DNA of 64,000 nucleotides from Isoptericola luteus (GTDB lineage: Bacteria; Actinomycetota; Actinomycetes; Actinomycetales; Cellulomonadaceae). Every line of letters starts with the position of its first letter. The first letter of the stretch is position 1. This document shows, piece by piece, positions 35,276 to 44,741 of this stretch. The stretch covers positions 124,001 to 188,000 of the forward strand of contig NZ_JAIXCQ010000009.1 of NCBI RefSeq assembly GCF_020297055.1. The letters run 5' to 3'. Below the pieces are notes generated by a model. It did not search any database, was not told the origin of the DNA, and saw nothing but the letters and a program-made list of their open reading frames with translations. Both the position numbers and the translations under genes were made by a program.

Positions 35276-35701
35276 ATGGCCCTCGTCTACCTCGACGCCA
35301 GCGCCCTGGTGAAGCTGTGTGTGCCGGAGCAGGGCTCCGAACTCGCCGCGGCCCTGTGGAACCGCGCGGACCTGGTCGTTACGTCACGCGTCTCGGACAC
35401 GGAGGTCCGGGCGGCGCTCGCCGCGGGGGAGCGGGCGGGCGTGATCGACCCGCTGACTCGCCGCCGCGGGGTCGGACGCTGGGACGAGCTGTGGCCCGCG
35501 ATCGCGATCCTCGAGGTGTCGCCGCAGGTCTCCGCCGATGCGGCGGACCTCATCGCGACCTGCCCGGTGCCTCTGCGCGGCGCGGACGCGCTGCACGTGG
35601 CGAGCGCCCTCGCGCTCGCGCACGACGACACCGTCGTCGCGGCGTGGGACGCGGGCGTCGCGGGCGGCGCGCGCTCCCGCGGGCTGCGCGTCCTCCCGTA
35701 G
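35276..35701 (+). CDS. VapC-like PIN-domain ribonuclease toxin
   Basis: A 141-residue PIN nuclease. The acidic catalytic residues sit in VYLDASALVKL (first Asp), ATRVSDTEVRAAL-type Glu (SDTEVRAAL), RGADALHVASAL (Asp) and VVAAWDAG (last Asp). RNase action on tRNA or mRNA is known for the family. It is 127 bases from the Phd-like antitoxin gene. A different, broken PIN remnant lies at 18242-18515. Confidence 0.88.
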   Translation: MALVYLDASALVKLCVPEQGSELAAALWNRADLVVTSRVSDTEVRAALAAGERAGVIDPLTRRRGVGRWDELWPAIAILEVSPQVSADAADLIATCPVPLRGADALHVASALALAHDDTVVAAWDAGVAGGARSRGLRVLP

Positions 35702-35711
35702 GCTCGCCCTC

Positions 35712-36041
35712 GTGCTCGGATCCCTGCAGCTCCTTGTCCTCGCCGTCCTCGCCGTCGTGGTGTTCGTCGTGCAGCTCGTGGCCCTCGTCGACGCCGCGCG
35801 CCGCCCCGCGTCCGCGTACGTCGCCGAGGGCAAGCTCGCCAAGAAGATCTGGCTGATCATCCTGGGTGTCGCGGCCCTGATCGGGTTCCTCGGCCTGCCG
35901 CCGACGTACCTGACGTCCGGCTCGTTCTTCAACGTCATCGCGACGGCGCCGGCGATCATCTACTGGGTCGACGTCCGGCCGCGCATCGCCCCGTACGGCA
36001 CGGGCAAGGGCCGTCCCCAGGGGCCGACGGGTGGGTGGTGA
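35712..36041 (+). CDS. DUF2516 family membrane protein
   Basis: A 109-residue protein with two or three hydrophobic segments (QLLVLAVLAVVVFVVQLVAL, then WLIILGVAALIGFLGLPPTY and FNVIATAPAIIYWVDVRPRI). The pattern DARRPASAY...KIWLIIL...YWVDVRP is DUF2516. GTG 35712. It runs into the asparaginase gene with almost no gap. Function is unknown. Confidence 0.85.
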   Translation: MLGSLQLLVLAVLAVVVFVVQLVALVDAARRPASAYVAEGKLAKKIWLIILGVAALIGFLGLPPTYLTSGSFFNVIATAPAIIYWVDVRPRIAPYGTGKGRPQGPTGGW

Positions 36042-36042
36042 C

Positions 36043-37173
36043 GTGACGCCGGAGGCGACGCCGCAGCCGGGCACGCTCGCTTCCGAGGCCGAGACCGACG
36101 TCGCGCGCGGTGCGGTGCCGCTCGCCGAGGTGGTGCGCGGCGACCTCGTGGAGTCCGTGCACCTGGGCCACCTCGTGGTGCTCGACGCCGCGGGCGAGGT
36201 CCGCCTGGCCCTCGGCGACCCGGCGACGACGATCTGGCCGCGCTCGACGGTCAAGCCGCTGCAGGCCGTGGCCATGCTGCGCGCGGGGCTCGACCTGCCG
36301 GACCGCCTGCTCGCGCTCGGAGCCGCCAGCCACAGCGGTGCGCCCGAGCACCTCGCGGGCGTGCGAGAGATCCTCGCCCGTGCGGGGCTCGACGTCTCGG
36401 ACCTGCGCAACACCCCGGACCTGCCGTACGACGCGGACGAGGCCGTGGCCTGGCAGCTCGCCGGGCACGGCCCGGAGCGACTGAGCCAGAACTGCTCGGG
36501 CAAGCACGCCGCCATGCTCGCCACGTGCGTCGCCGCCGGGTGGGACACCGCGTCGTACCTGGACCGCGACCACCCGCTGCAGCGCGCCGTGCGGGACGCC
36601 GTCCTGGAGCTCACCGGGGACGGCCCGGCCGGGCTGCACGTCACGGTGGACGGCTGCGGGGCGCCGCTGTTCTCGACGTCGGTCCTGGGGCTCGCGCGCT
36701 CGTTCGGCGCGCTCGCGGCGGCGGGCGCGGACGCCGAGGGCGACCCGGCGGACGCCGCCGGGCGGGTGGCCAGGGCGATGGCGGCGCATCCGGAGATGGT
36801 CGCCGGGCGTGGCCGTGAGGACACGCTGGTCATGACGGCGGTGCCCGGCGTGATCGCGAAGATCGGCGCGGACGGCGTGTGCGCGGCCGGCCTGCCCGAC
36901 GGCTCCGCGGTCGCGTTCAAGGTGCTGGACGGCGCTCCCCGGCCTCGGCCGGCGGTGCTCGCCGCGGCGCTGGCGCTGGCCGGCGCCGCCCACGTCCCGG
37001 GCGCGGACGCCGCGGCGCTCGCCGCGGTGGGCCAGACGCCGGTGCTGGGCGGCGGCCTCCAGGTGGGCAGCGTGCGGGCGGCGTTCCGGGCGGGCCCGGG
37101 CGGCACCGACGGCCAGGCGGGCACGGGTGCCTCAGGGCTCCCGCGCGATCCGTCCGGCGAGGGCGACCGGTGA
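36043..37173 (+). CDS. asparaginase, Rhizobium etli-type (AnsA-like)
   Basis: A 376-residue enzyme of the family of plant-type-unrelated rhizobial L-asparaginases. It has [46 protein letters not shown] with the catalytic Ser-Lys pair, [18 protein letters not shown] and [15 protein letters not shown] 36043 is used; GTG 36031 is in frame and overlaps DUF2516 by 11 bases. It overlaps dtd by 4 bases. It probably degrades asparagine to aspartate and ammonia. Confidence 0.88.
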   Translation: MTPEATPQPGTLASEAETDVARGAVPLAEVVRGDLVESVHLGHLVVLDAAGEVRLALGDPATTIWPRSTVKPLQAVAMLRAGLDLPDRLLALGAASHSGAPEHLAGVREILARAGLDVSDLRNTPDLPYDADEAVAWQLAGHGPERLSQNCSGKHAAMLATCVAAGWDTASYLDRDHPLQRAVRDAVLELTGDGPAGLHVTVDGCGAPLFSTSVLGLARSFGALAAAGADAEGDPADAAGRVARAMAAHPEMVAGRGREDTLVMTAVPGVIAKIGADGVCAAGLPDGSAVAFKVLDGAPRPRPAVLAAALALAGAAHVPGADAAALAAVGQTPVLGGGLQVGSVRAAFRAGPGGTDGQAGTGASGLPRDPSGEGDR

Positions 37174-37595
37174 AGGCGGTCCTGCAGCGTGTGACGCGCG
37201 CGAGGGTCACGGTCGACGGCGAGGTCGTGGGAGCCATCGACCGGCCGGGCGTGCTCGCCCTCGTGGGGGCGACCCACGCGGACGGCGCGGCCGAGGTCGC
37301 CACCATCGCGCGCAAGATCGCCGAGCTGCGGATCCTGCGCGACGAGCGCTCCGTGCTCGACGCCGGCGCGCCGGTGCTCGTGGTCAGCCAGTTCACCCTC
37401 TACGGGGACGCGCGCAAGGGCCGGCGGCCCACCTGGAACGCGGCGGCACCCCGGCCGGTCGCGGAGCCCCTGGTCGACGCCGTCGTCGCGGACCTTCGCG
37501 GCCGGGGGCTCGAGGTCGCCACCGGCAGGTTCGGTGCCGACATGGCGGTCGAGCTGGTCAACGACGGGCCCGTGACTATTCTGTTGGAGGCCTGA
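37170..37595 (+). CDS. dtd: D-aminoacyl-tRNA deacylase
   Basis: A 141-residue enzyme that removes D-amino acids from tRNAs. It has the SQFTLYGD motif and the Gly-Pro motif in [10 protein letters not shown]. It begins [20 protein letters not shown]. Its GTG overlaps the asparaginase stop, so translation is coupled. Length is normal for Dtd1. Confidence 0.95.
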   Translation: MKAVLQRVTRARVTVDGEVVGAIDRPGVLALVGATHADGAAEVATIARKIAELRILRDERSVLDAGAPVLVVSQFTLYGDARKGRRPTWNAAAPRPVAEPLVDAVVADLRGRGLEVATGRFGADMAVELVNDGPVTILLEA

Positions 37596-37693
37596 CAAAT
37601 CGCTGACCTGTGGGTTCGCGATCCGTCGACGACGACGGCGGCAGACCTGAGCGCCCGGGACGCCCGAGCCCGGCGCGAGACAGGAGGGCGACG

Positions 37694-39679
37694 ATGACCT
37701 CGTTCCGCGACAGCTTCACCCCGTCCGCCGACCGGACGCTGGCCGCGGCCGTCGCGCCGCAGGTGGTGTGTCACGTCGCCGGACGCGTCGGCGCCGACCG
37801 CGAGGCGCTCGCCCAGACGCTGGCCGTGCTGACCCGGGCGCAGCTCGCGGGCGTGTCGATGCTGCCCGACCCGCTGCCCCCGACGCCGGCCGTGCGGGCC
37901 GCCGTCAGCGCCCAGGTGGCCGCGCTCGACGACGAGGGCCGGCGCATCCTGCTCGCCGCCGCCGTGCTGGTGCTGGACCGGGTGGACGTGCTGCTCGGCG
38001 CCACCGGTGCCGCGGTGGACCGGCTGCTCGCCTCGCCGCTCGTGGACCGCCTCGAGCTCGCGGACGGGCGGTTCCGCTGCGTGGACCCGCGCGTGCGCGC
38101 CGTCGTGCACGAGGACGCGGATCTCGCCGGGCGGACGGCGGTCCATGCCGCGCTCGCCGCGGAGCTCGTGCGGTCGGGCGAGGAGCGGGGCGCTCGCTGG
38201 CACACCGCGCTGGCCACCCTGGCCGGGGACCCGGCCCTGTGCGGAGGGCTGGTCGACGACGCCCGCGCGATGCTGAGGCGCGGCGCCGCCGTCACGGCGC
38301 ACGCGATCGCCCGCGAGGCGGCGAGCCACGGCGCGGGAGAGGACCGTGCCGAGGCCTTCCTCGTCGCCGGGCAGGCGGCGTTGTTCTCCGGGCACCTGGC
38401 GGACGCCGACCACTGGCTGGAGCGGGTGGCGAGCACCGGCGTCGAGGCGGTCCGCGCCGACGCCGAGCGCGCCGAGGACGCCGTTCGTGCGCTGGTCGGG
38501 TGCGGTGGGCCGACGGCCGGCTCGAGCGCCCGGTCGGCCGTCGGCGCGACCGCCGGCCCGACCGCTGGAACGCCCGGTCCAGGGGAGGACCGCCCGGGCT
38601 CGACGCGGGGCGCCGGCCAGAGTGGTGTCAGAGGCCCTGGGCCCCGCAGCAACCGGCCCGAGGACGCGGCTCGCCGTGATGGCGCGGAGAGCGACGACGC
38701 GCCGGCCGGGGGCGGCGACGCCGACGCGCCGGGGATGCGGCTCGCCCGGCTCGTCGTGCCCGTGGCCCGGGCCGCGGTCTCGGACGTGGACCGGTCGGCG
38801 CTGGTCGCCGTCGTGGACGCGCTCGCGCGGCTCGAGACGCACCCCCGGGACGCGGACGCCGTCCTGGCACGAGCGGTCGTGACCACGGCCCCGGCGCGCG
38901 ACGAGGAGGCGTGGACGACGTCGCGCGACGCGCTCTCGCCGCTGGCGGAGGCACACCTGCGGGTCGTGCAGGCGTTGGTGCTGCTGCGCTCGGGTGCCGC
39001 GGAGCAGGCGCGGCGGGTGCTCGACGATGCCGCGGACCGGCTGCCCGTGGCGCCGGTCGTCGGTGGGCTGGCGGCGGCGATCGCGCGGTCCTGCGGCGGG
39101 GTGCAGGGCGGTCTGGCGGTGATCCTGGAGTCGGTGGGCCCGGCGGTGCACCCCGCCGCCGCGGCCGCCTGCGCGGCAGGCTGCCGGCCGGGCGGCGCTG
39201 CCCGCTCGTCCCGGGACGACCGGGCCGAACGGCGCGACCGTGCCGATCGAGACGACCCTGCCGACCGCGACCGCAACGACCGTGCCGACCGTGCCGACCG
39301 TGCCGACCGTGCCGACCGGACCAGCCGTGCCGGTCACCTCGACCGCGGCGAGAAGAGCGACACCGGGCTCGACGGCGAGGAACCGACGACGGCACCCGGC
39401 CCGCCGTCGGGCGTCCTGGTGAGCTGCGCCGTCCAGGCGACGGGGACGAACGGCGCGGCCGCCGTCGTCGACGTGTGGTCGAGGTGGGCGGACCTGCTGA
39501 CGGCGCGTGAGCTCGACGTCGCCCGGCTCGTCGCCCAGGGGCTGGCCAACAAGCAGGTGGCGGGGCGGCTCTCCGTGTCCGTGCGGACCGTCGAGGTCCA
39601 CCTGGGCCGGGTGTACCGCAAGCTCGGGGTGGGCTCGCGCGCGGAGCTCACCGTCCTGGCGCTGCGCGGCGCGGCCTGA
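37694..39679 (+). CDS. LuxR family transcriptional regulator with low-complexity linker
   Basis: A 661-residue protein. The C-terminal 62 residues are a LuxR HTH (LTARELDVARLVAQGLANKQ, VAGRLSVSVRTVEVHLGRVY, RKLGVGSRAEL). The rest is Ala/Arg/Asp-rich helical sequence resembling MalT/LAL-type TPR regions, without a recognisable ATPase core. Residues about 515-545 are RAD/RDD repeats encoded by tandem CCGTGCCGA units. ATG 37694 follows CAGGAGGG. Target unknown; the chitinase is the next gene downstream. Confidence 0.85.
   Translation: MTSFRDSFTPSADRTLAAAVAPQVVCHVAGRVGADREALAQTLAVLTRAQLAGVSMLPDPLPPTPAVRAAVSAQVAALDDEGRRILLAAAVLVLDRVDVLLGATGAAVDRLLASPLVDRLELADGRFRCVDPRVRAVVHEDADLAGRTAVHAALAAELVRSGEERGARWHTALATLAGDPALCGGLVDDARAMLRRGAAVTAHAIAREAASHGAGEDRAEAFLVAGQAALFSGHLADADHWLERVASTGVEAVRADAERAEDAVRALVGCGGPTAGSSARSAVGATAGPTAGTPGPGEDRPGSTRGAGQSGVRGPGPRSNRPEDAARRDGAESDDAPAGGGDADAPGMRLARLVVPVARAAVSDVDRSALVAVVDALARLETHPRDADAVLARAVVTTAPARDEEAWTTSRDALSPLAEAHLRVVQALVLLRSGAAEQARRVLDDAADRLPVAPVVGGLAAAIARSCGGVQGGLAVILESVGPAVHPAAAAACAAGCRPGGAARSSRDDRAERRDRADRDDPADRDRNDRADRADRADRADRTSRAGHLDRGEKSDTGLDGEEPTTAPGPPSGVLVSCAVQATGTNGAAAVVDVWSRWADLLTARELDVARLVAQGLANKQVAGRLSVSVRTVEVHLGRVYRKLGVGSRAELTVLALRGAA
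39274..39320 (+). repeat. 9-bp tandem repeat coding RAD units
   Basis: Four near-perfect copies of GTGCCGACC inside the luxR-like gene, preserving frame and encoding (RAD)n. Copy number probably varies between strains. Confidence 0.8.
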
Positions 39680-39780
39680 CGCCACCCGGCTGACGGCGTC
39701 CGGCCCGGCGGAGTACGGGGAAACACCTACGCCCGCACCGCGCCGCGCGGCGGATCCTGTGGACATTGCGGATGCCATAA

Positions 39781-39795
39781 AAGGAAGGCTTCCTT
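39781..39795. promoter_or_regulatory. palindrome upstream of chitinase gene
   Basis: AAGGAAG-G-CTTCCTT, a perfect 7-bp inverted repeat 122 bases before the chitinase ATG, in an AT-rich patch (ATAAAAGGAAGGCTTCCTTA). Similar palindromes bind ROK/NagC-type repressors in other actinobacteria; that link is an inference. Confidence 0.5.
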
Positions 39796-39916
39796 ACTTT
39801 TGGCCATAGAGCGTTCACCGTCGAACGACCCGCCCTGGGCGGCCGGCGGTCGCGCCCTGATCCCCGTGGGGCCCGCCCCCACGGACCCATCCGCGCAAGG
39901 TCAGGGAGGAAGTTCG

Positions 39917-41596
39917 ATGGACCAGCACACCCAGTCCGCACGCCGGCCCCGGCGACGACGGCTCGTCGCGGGGCTCGCCGCGCTCGCCGTCGCCGTCACG
40001 GGAGCCGTCGGAGCGGTCGCGGCCACGCAGAGCGCGTCGGCGGCCGAGGCGACCAACCCCGGGGACAGCTCGATCAACGGCTACCGCAACGTCGGCTACT
40101 TCACGCAGTGGGGCGTGTACGGGCGGGGCTTCCAGGTCAAGGACCTGGTGGACTCGGGCGCCGCCGAGCAGCTCACCCACATCAACTACGCGTTCGGCAA
40201 CATCCACCACCAGACGCTCACCTGCTTCGAGGCCAACAAGGCGCAGGGCAGCGGGCCGAACGGCTCCGACGGGGCCGGTGACGCGTGGGCCGACTACGGC
40301 ATGTCCTACACGGCGGCCACGAGCGTCGCCGGCGTCGCCGACACGTGGGACCAGCCGATGGCGGGGTCGTTCAACCAGCTCAAGCAGCTCAAGGACGCCT
40401 ACCCGCACCTCAAGGTCATGCTGTCCCTCGGCGGCTGGACCTGGTCCAAGAACTTCTCCCGGGCCGCCGCCACCGACGCGTCGCGCCAGGCGTTCGTCAG
40501 CTCCTGCATCGACCTGTACATCAAGGGGAACCTGCCCGTCATCGACGGGCGCGGCGGCGCGGGAGCGGCGGCCGGGGTGTTCGACGGCTTCGACATCGAC
40601 TGGGAGTGGCCCGGGTCGCTCAACGGCGCCGAGGGCAACCACGTCGACCAGGCGAACGACGCGCGCAACTTCAAGCTCCTCCTCGCCGAGTTCCGTGAGC
40701 AGCTCGACGCCTACGGTGCCACGACGGGCGAGGACTACCTGCTGTCGGCGTTCCTGCCGGCGAACCCGGACGACATCGCGGCGGGCGGCTGGAACGACCC
40801 GGCGATCTTCGACTCCCTGGACTACGGCAACGTCCAGGGCTACGACCTGCACGGTGCCTGGGACGCCACGCTCACCGGCCACCAGATCAACCTCTACGAC
40901 GACCCGGCCGACCCCCGCCCGGCGGCCCGCCAGTTCAGCGTCGACAAGGCCGTCCAGGAGTACGTGGGCGCGGGGATCGACCCGGCACAGCTCGGCCTCG
41001 GCATGGCGATGTACGGCCGCGGCTGGACGGGTGCCACCCAGGCGGCGCCGTGGGGTCCCGCCACCGGCGCGGCGCCCGCCACGTACGAGGCGGGCATCGA
41101 GGACTACGACGTCCTGAAGTCCGTCGGGACCGGCACCTACGACGCGGCCGTCGGCGCCGCCTGGCGCTACGACGGCACCAGGTGGTGGAGCCTCGACACC
41201 CCGCAGACGGTGACGCAGAAGTCCGCGTACATCCGGTCCCAGGGGCTCGGCGGGGCGATGTGGTGGGACCTGTCCGGTGACGAGCCGGGCGAGCTGCTCG
41301 ACGCCGTGGAGGCCGGCCTCTTCACGGGGACTCCCGGCCCGGTCGACCCGGGCGAGCCCACCCCCGACCCGACCGACCCGACGCCGGACCCGACCGACCC
41401 GACGCCGGACCCGACCGAGCCGACGCCGGACCCGGGTGACTGCGCGGTCGCGGCCTGGGACGCGGGCGCGGTGTACACCGGCGGCAACGTCGTCTCGCAC
41501 GAGGGCCACGAGTGGCGCGCGAAGTGGTGGACGACGGGCGAGGAGCCCGGCACCACCGGCGAGTGGGGCGTCTGGGCGGACGAAGGCGCCTGCTGA
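39917..41596 (+). CDS. secreted chitinase, GH18 with CBM5/12
   Basis: A 559-residue endochitinase. The signal peptide covers residues 1-42, with basic RRPRRRR start. The GH18 barrel has LSLGGWT (169-175) and catalytic DGFDIDWEW (223-231), Glu230 being the proton donor. A Pro/Asp/Thr linker (PTPDPTD repeats, 472-507) joins a 52-residue chitin-binding CBM5/12 (AWDAGAVYTGGNVVSHEGHE, WWTTGEEPG). ATG 39917 follows GGGAGGA. It should hydrolyse chitin to oligosaccharides outside the cell. Confidence 0.95.
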   Translation: MDQHTQSARRPRRRRLVAGLAALAVAVTGAVGAVAATQSASAAEATNPGDSSINGYRNVGYFTQWGVYGRGFQVKDLVDSGAAEQLTHINYAFGNIHHQTLTCFEANKAQGSGPNGSDGAGDAWADYGMSYTAATSVAGVADTWDQPMAGSFNQLKQLKDAYPHLKVMLSLGGWTWSKNFSRAAATDASRQAFVSSCIDLYIKGNLPVIDGRGGAGAAAGVFDGFDIDWEWPGSLNGAEGNHVDQANDARNFKLLLAEFREQLDAYGATTGEDYLLSAFLPANPDDIAAGGWNDPAIFDSLDYGNVQGYDLHGAWDATLTGHQINLYDDPADPRPAARQFSVDKAVQEYVGAGIDPAQLGLGMAMYGRGWTGATQAAPWGPATGAAPATYEAGIEDYDVLKSVGTGTYDAAVGAAWRYDGTRWWSLDTPQTVTQKSAYIRSQGLGGAMWWDLSGDEPGELLDAVEAGLFTGTPGPVDPGEPTPDPTDPTPDPTDPTPDPTEPTPDPGDCAVAAWDAGAVYTGGNVVSHEGHEWRAKWWTTGEEPGTTGEWGVWADEGAC

Positions 41597-41602
41597 CCGC
41601 AC

Positions 41603-41644
41603 GGCCGAGCCCGCCGGGACCTGGTGGTCCCGGCGGGCTCGGCC
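41603..41644. terminator. bidirectional terminator after chitinase
   Basis: A perfect 19-bp stem (GGCCGAGCCCGCCGGGACC) with a TGGT loop, between the convergent chitinase and LPXTG genes. Confidence 0.85.
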
Positions 41645-41665
41645 GGAGGGTTGCTCGGTGAGCCG

Positions 41666-42379
41666 TCAGCCGGTGGTGCGTCGACGGCGCACGAGGACCG
41701 TGATGCCCGCGCCGACGGCGACCAGGCCGGCCGCGACGGCGGCGAGCAGCCCCACCTCGGCCCCGGTCTGCGGCAGGAACCCGGAGCTTGTCGGCTGGGC
41801 GGCGGGGACGGCGCCGGGTGCCGGCTCGCTCCCGGGCGCCGGGGCGCCGGGGGTCGACGGTGTCTCGCCGGGCGGGTTGGTCGCGCAGCTCGGGGACGAC
41901 GGCGGGTAGGCCGCGGTGGCCGTGAGCTCGGGGTTGACCTCGAACTTCACGTCGACCTGGGGGCGCACCCAGTCGAACTCGTCACCCTCGACCCACTCGC
42001 CGTCCACGAGGCTCCAGCCCGGCCAGTCGAGGGGGCTGCCGTCGGCGCCGACCACGGCCCCGGGCCACAGGACGCGGCCCGACAGCGGCTGGTCGGTCAG
42101 GACGACGTCGTCGCCGGACGGGTTGATCCAGGTGATCGTCGCGGTGCTGCTGTCGGTGCCGGTGGCCGTCAGCCGGTACAGCAGGTACGGCACGTCGCCG
42201 TCACAGATCGGCTGGAACATCTCCGCCGTCAGCGACGGCTCCTCCGGCTCCGGGTAGCCCGTGACACTGGGGCTCGGTGACGCGTCGGCGGTGGCTGCGG
42301 AGGCACCCGCGACACCCATGGCCAGGCCGAGCCCGAGCGCCGTCACGGCGCGGGGCAGGGTGCGTACGGCGGTAGCCAT
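41666..42379 (-). CDS. LPXTG-type cell-wall-anchored protein
   Basis: A 237-residue surface protein with a signal peptide (about 1-32), a beta-rich region of about 125 residues, a Pro/Ala/Gly spacer and a sorting signal: LPQTGAE (202-208), hydrophobic span, RRRR tail. Sortase should fix it to peptidoglycan. The exposed domain (YLLYRLTATGTDSSTATITW, INPSGDDVVLTD) is unfamiliar. Convergent with the chitinase; a role in substrate attachment is possible, not shown. Confidence 0.85.
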   Translation of the reverse strand: MATAVRTLPRAVTALGLGLAMGVAGASAATADASPSPSVTGYPEPEEPSLTAEMFQPICDGDVPYLLYRLTATGTDSSTATITWINPSGDDVVLTDQPLSGRVLWPGAVVGADGSPLDWPGWSLVDGEWVEGDEFDWVRPQVDVKFEVNPELTATAAYPPSSPSCATNPPGETPSTPGAPAPGSEPAPGAVPAAQPTSSGFLPQTGAEVGLLAAVAAGLVAVGAGITVLVRRRRTTG

Positions 42380-42549
42380 CGTGATCTCCTCGGGTCTGCG
42401 GTGCGAGCAGCGGTGGTACGTCCCCCTGCGCGTTCACGCTAGCGGCGCGGTAGGCGAGCAGCCCCCGTCTCACCCGGGTGAAAGGACTGGTGGGCGCGGG
42501 TTTCACCCGCGCCCCGAGCACCCGTCCCGGCGCCGTCCCGGCGCGGTCG

Positions 42550-44472
42550 TCAGCCGCAGGTGGGGACCTCGAGGTCGTGCAGGCCGGGCATCGTGGCGGT
42601 GGGGGTCGTCCACACCTCGAGGTGTCCGGACGGCGTGGACCCGGCGCTCGACGTGCCGGCGGCGGGGACCGCCAGGCGCAGGGTGGTCTCCTCGCCCGGC
42701 GCCAGCACGACGGTGGCAGAGACCGTCGCGCGGTCGTGGGTGGTGCGCGTCTCGCCGCCGAAGGGTGCACCGTCACGCTCCAGGCGCGCCACGTCCGCGC
42801 CCCGGGCGCCGGCCACGGTCACACCGAGCCGGATCGTGCCGGGCTCCGACTTCTTGCCGGGCAGGCCCGCGACGTACCAGGGCAGAGAAGTGGCGGCGTC
42901 GGCCGGAGCGTTCGAGGCGAGCCGCAGCTCGAGGGTGTCGACGCGGCCGTCGGCGGTGCACTCGGACCCCACCTGGCTCAGCGACGCGTCGAGGTAGGCC
43001 GACATCTTGCCCGCGACGTGGTCCGTGAGGAAGACGCCCACGGCGTCCGCGGCGCGCGGGGTGGAGGCGAACGCCCCGGCGAGCTGGGTCCCGTCGAACT
43101 CGGCCTGCTCGGTCTCGTCCGCGGACCAGACCCGCAGCCGGTGCTCGTCCGCGGCGTGCTCGAAGCCCGCGAGGATCGCCGCGGGCGTGGCCTCGGACGA
43201 CGTGACGCTCGCCAGGACGGTGGCCGCCACGTCGGCGTAGAACACGTCCGCCGTCGCGGGGTCGAGCACGTCGTAGGTGCGACGCAGCAGGATGTCGACG
43301 GCGTTCTCGGCGCTCACCTCGACGGCGTCACGGCCCAGCTCCTCCGCGACCTGGGGCGAGACCGGCACCGTGACGGGCCCCGTCCCGGCAAGCAGGTACG
43401 ACACCGCGACCGGGTCGGTGGCGACGACGCCGTCCACCCGCTCGCCCTGCGACCGCTCCCACATCTCGGCCGCGAGTCGGGCGGACGTCGGGAAGTCGGG
43501 GGTCGCGGTGACGTCCTGGACGAAGGTGCCGAGGCGGGCGGTGTACGCCGCGTCGTCGTCCGGGTGCAGGGGCAGCACCGGCGCGTCGAACGGACCGACG
43601 GCGGCGGTCGAGACCTGCCGGACCACCTCGATCGCGCCCGCGTCGGTGCGCAGGAGCACGAGCGAGCCGGGGATGCCGCCGCCGGCGCGGAGCTCCGCCG
43701 GGTTGAGGCTGAGGAGCAGGTAGGTGCGGGGGCCGTCCGCCCCGAGCATGGTCGGCAGGAGGGTCGTGGCACGGTCCGCCGTCGCGACGACGCCGGCGAG
43801 GTCGGTCACGCGGTCGCGCAGCGTCGAGACGGGCTCCGCCAGCTCGGGCAGGAGGGCGTCGGGATCGATGCCTTCCAGGCGGGCCAGGGCGTCGGTGACG
43901 GTGTCGTGCGCGACCGCCATCCGCGGCGCCGCGTCCTGCAGGGGCGTCAGGTCGAAGGCCCCGTCGTCGGTGCGCTCCAGGCCCGACACGGCGTCGGCGA
44001 CGGAGGCGAGCGGGGGCAGCACGTCGTCCGTGACCTGGTCCAGCACCACCGCGACGTCGGTGGCCGCCGCGGCGGACGGCCCCACGCCGGGGACCCGCGC
44101 CGCCAGCCACCACAGCGGGCCGTCGGTCGCGGCGCGGGCCGTCGCCGTCTGCCGGGCGAGCTCCGTGAGCGCAGGCGAGGCGGCGAGGTCGACGGCAGGC
44201 GCGGCGTCGTCGGCGACCGCCCCGGGGTCGACGGCGGCCCGCAGCTCCTGCTCGACGGCGGGGACCTGGGTCGCGGCGCGTGACAGCGCGTCCCGGGCCA
44301 CCATGGCGTCGCGCACGAGGAGCACCGCGGCCACGAGCACCGCGACGATCACGGCGCACAGCACGAGGACGACCCAGCGCCCCACGTGACGACGGCGCGC
44401 CGCGGGGACGGGGGCGTCCGCCGTCGGGTCCCCGCCTGCGCGGGTCCTCTCGGGGTCTGTGTCGACGCTCAT
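42550..44472 (-). CDS. DUF4012 domain membrane protein
   Basis: A 640-residue protein with one N-terminal membrane span (about 32-53) and a large extracellular region. NPAELRAGGGIPGSLVLLRT, DPDALLPELAEPVSTLR and DPVAVSYLLAGTGPVTVP match DUF4012, often beside polysaccharide or wall genes. ATG 44472 is used; the longer frame adds 70 unlikely residues. It is divergent from the sigma-factor gene. Biochemistry is unknown. Confidence 0.85.
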   Translation of the reverse strand: MSVDTDPERTRAGGDPTADAPVPAARRRHVGRWVVLVLCAVIVAVLVAAVLLVRDAMVARDALSRAATQVPAVEQELRAAVDPGAVADDAAPAVDLAASPALTELARQTATARAATDGPLWWLAARVPGVGPSAAAATDVAVVLDQVTDDVLPPLASVADAVSGLERTDDGAFDLTPLQDAAPRMAVAHDTVTDALARLEGIDPDALLPELAEPVSTLRDRVTDLAGVVATADRATTLLPTMLGADGPRTYLLLSLNPAELRAGGGIPGSLVLLRTDAGAIEVVRQVSTAAVGPFDAPVLPLHPDDDAAYTARLGTFVQDVTATPDFPTSARLAAEMWERSQGERVDGVVATDPVAVSYLLAGTGPVTVPVSPQVAEELGRDAVEVSAENAVDILLRRTYDVLDPATADVFYADVAATVLASVTSSEATPAAILAGFEHAADEHRLRVWSADETEQAEFDGTQLAGAFASTPRAADAVGVFLTDHVAGKMSAYLDASLSQVGSECTADGRVDTLELRLASNAPADAATSLPWYVAGLPGKKSEPGTIRLGVTVAGARGADVARLERDGAPFGGETRTTHDRATVSATVVLAPGEETTLRLAVPAAGTSSAGSTPSGHLEVWTTPTATMPGLHDLEVPTCG

Positions 44473-44741
44473 TCCCGCACCGTAGGTGCTGCCGGGCGCC
44501 GTGACGGGATGAATGTGCGGGTGATCTCTGGGCTGGTGTCCGCCGTGCCGACGTCGGCCGACGTCGGCCGACGGCAGACGGGGTGCGCCGGGGCGAGGAT
44601 CGGGGTGTCGAGCACGAGGCCGGGCGGATGCGGGGCCGGCCTCGATCCGGTGCCCCGCCGGTGCAAGGTGGAAGCCGCCCACGACACATGCGGTACGAAC
44701 GGGCTGGCACCCAGCCCGAGCTCAGGACCGCAGGAGGCCCG

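Noticed and set aside
38500-39400. Repeat-rich stretch examined as a possible CRISPR array
   Set aside because: Repeats are 9 bp, in frame, and without unique spacers. They belong to the luxR-like coding region.
39760-39800. AT-rich patch before the chitinase as a prophage or IS boundary
   Set aside because: No repeats or transposase nearby. The patch is better explained as promoter and operator.
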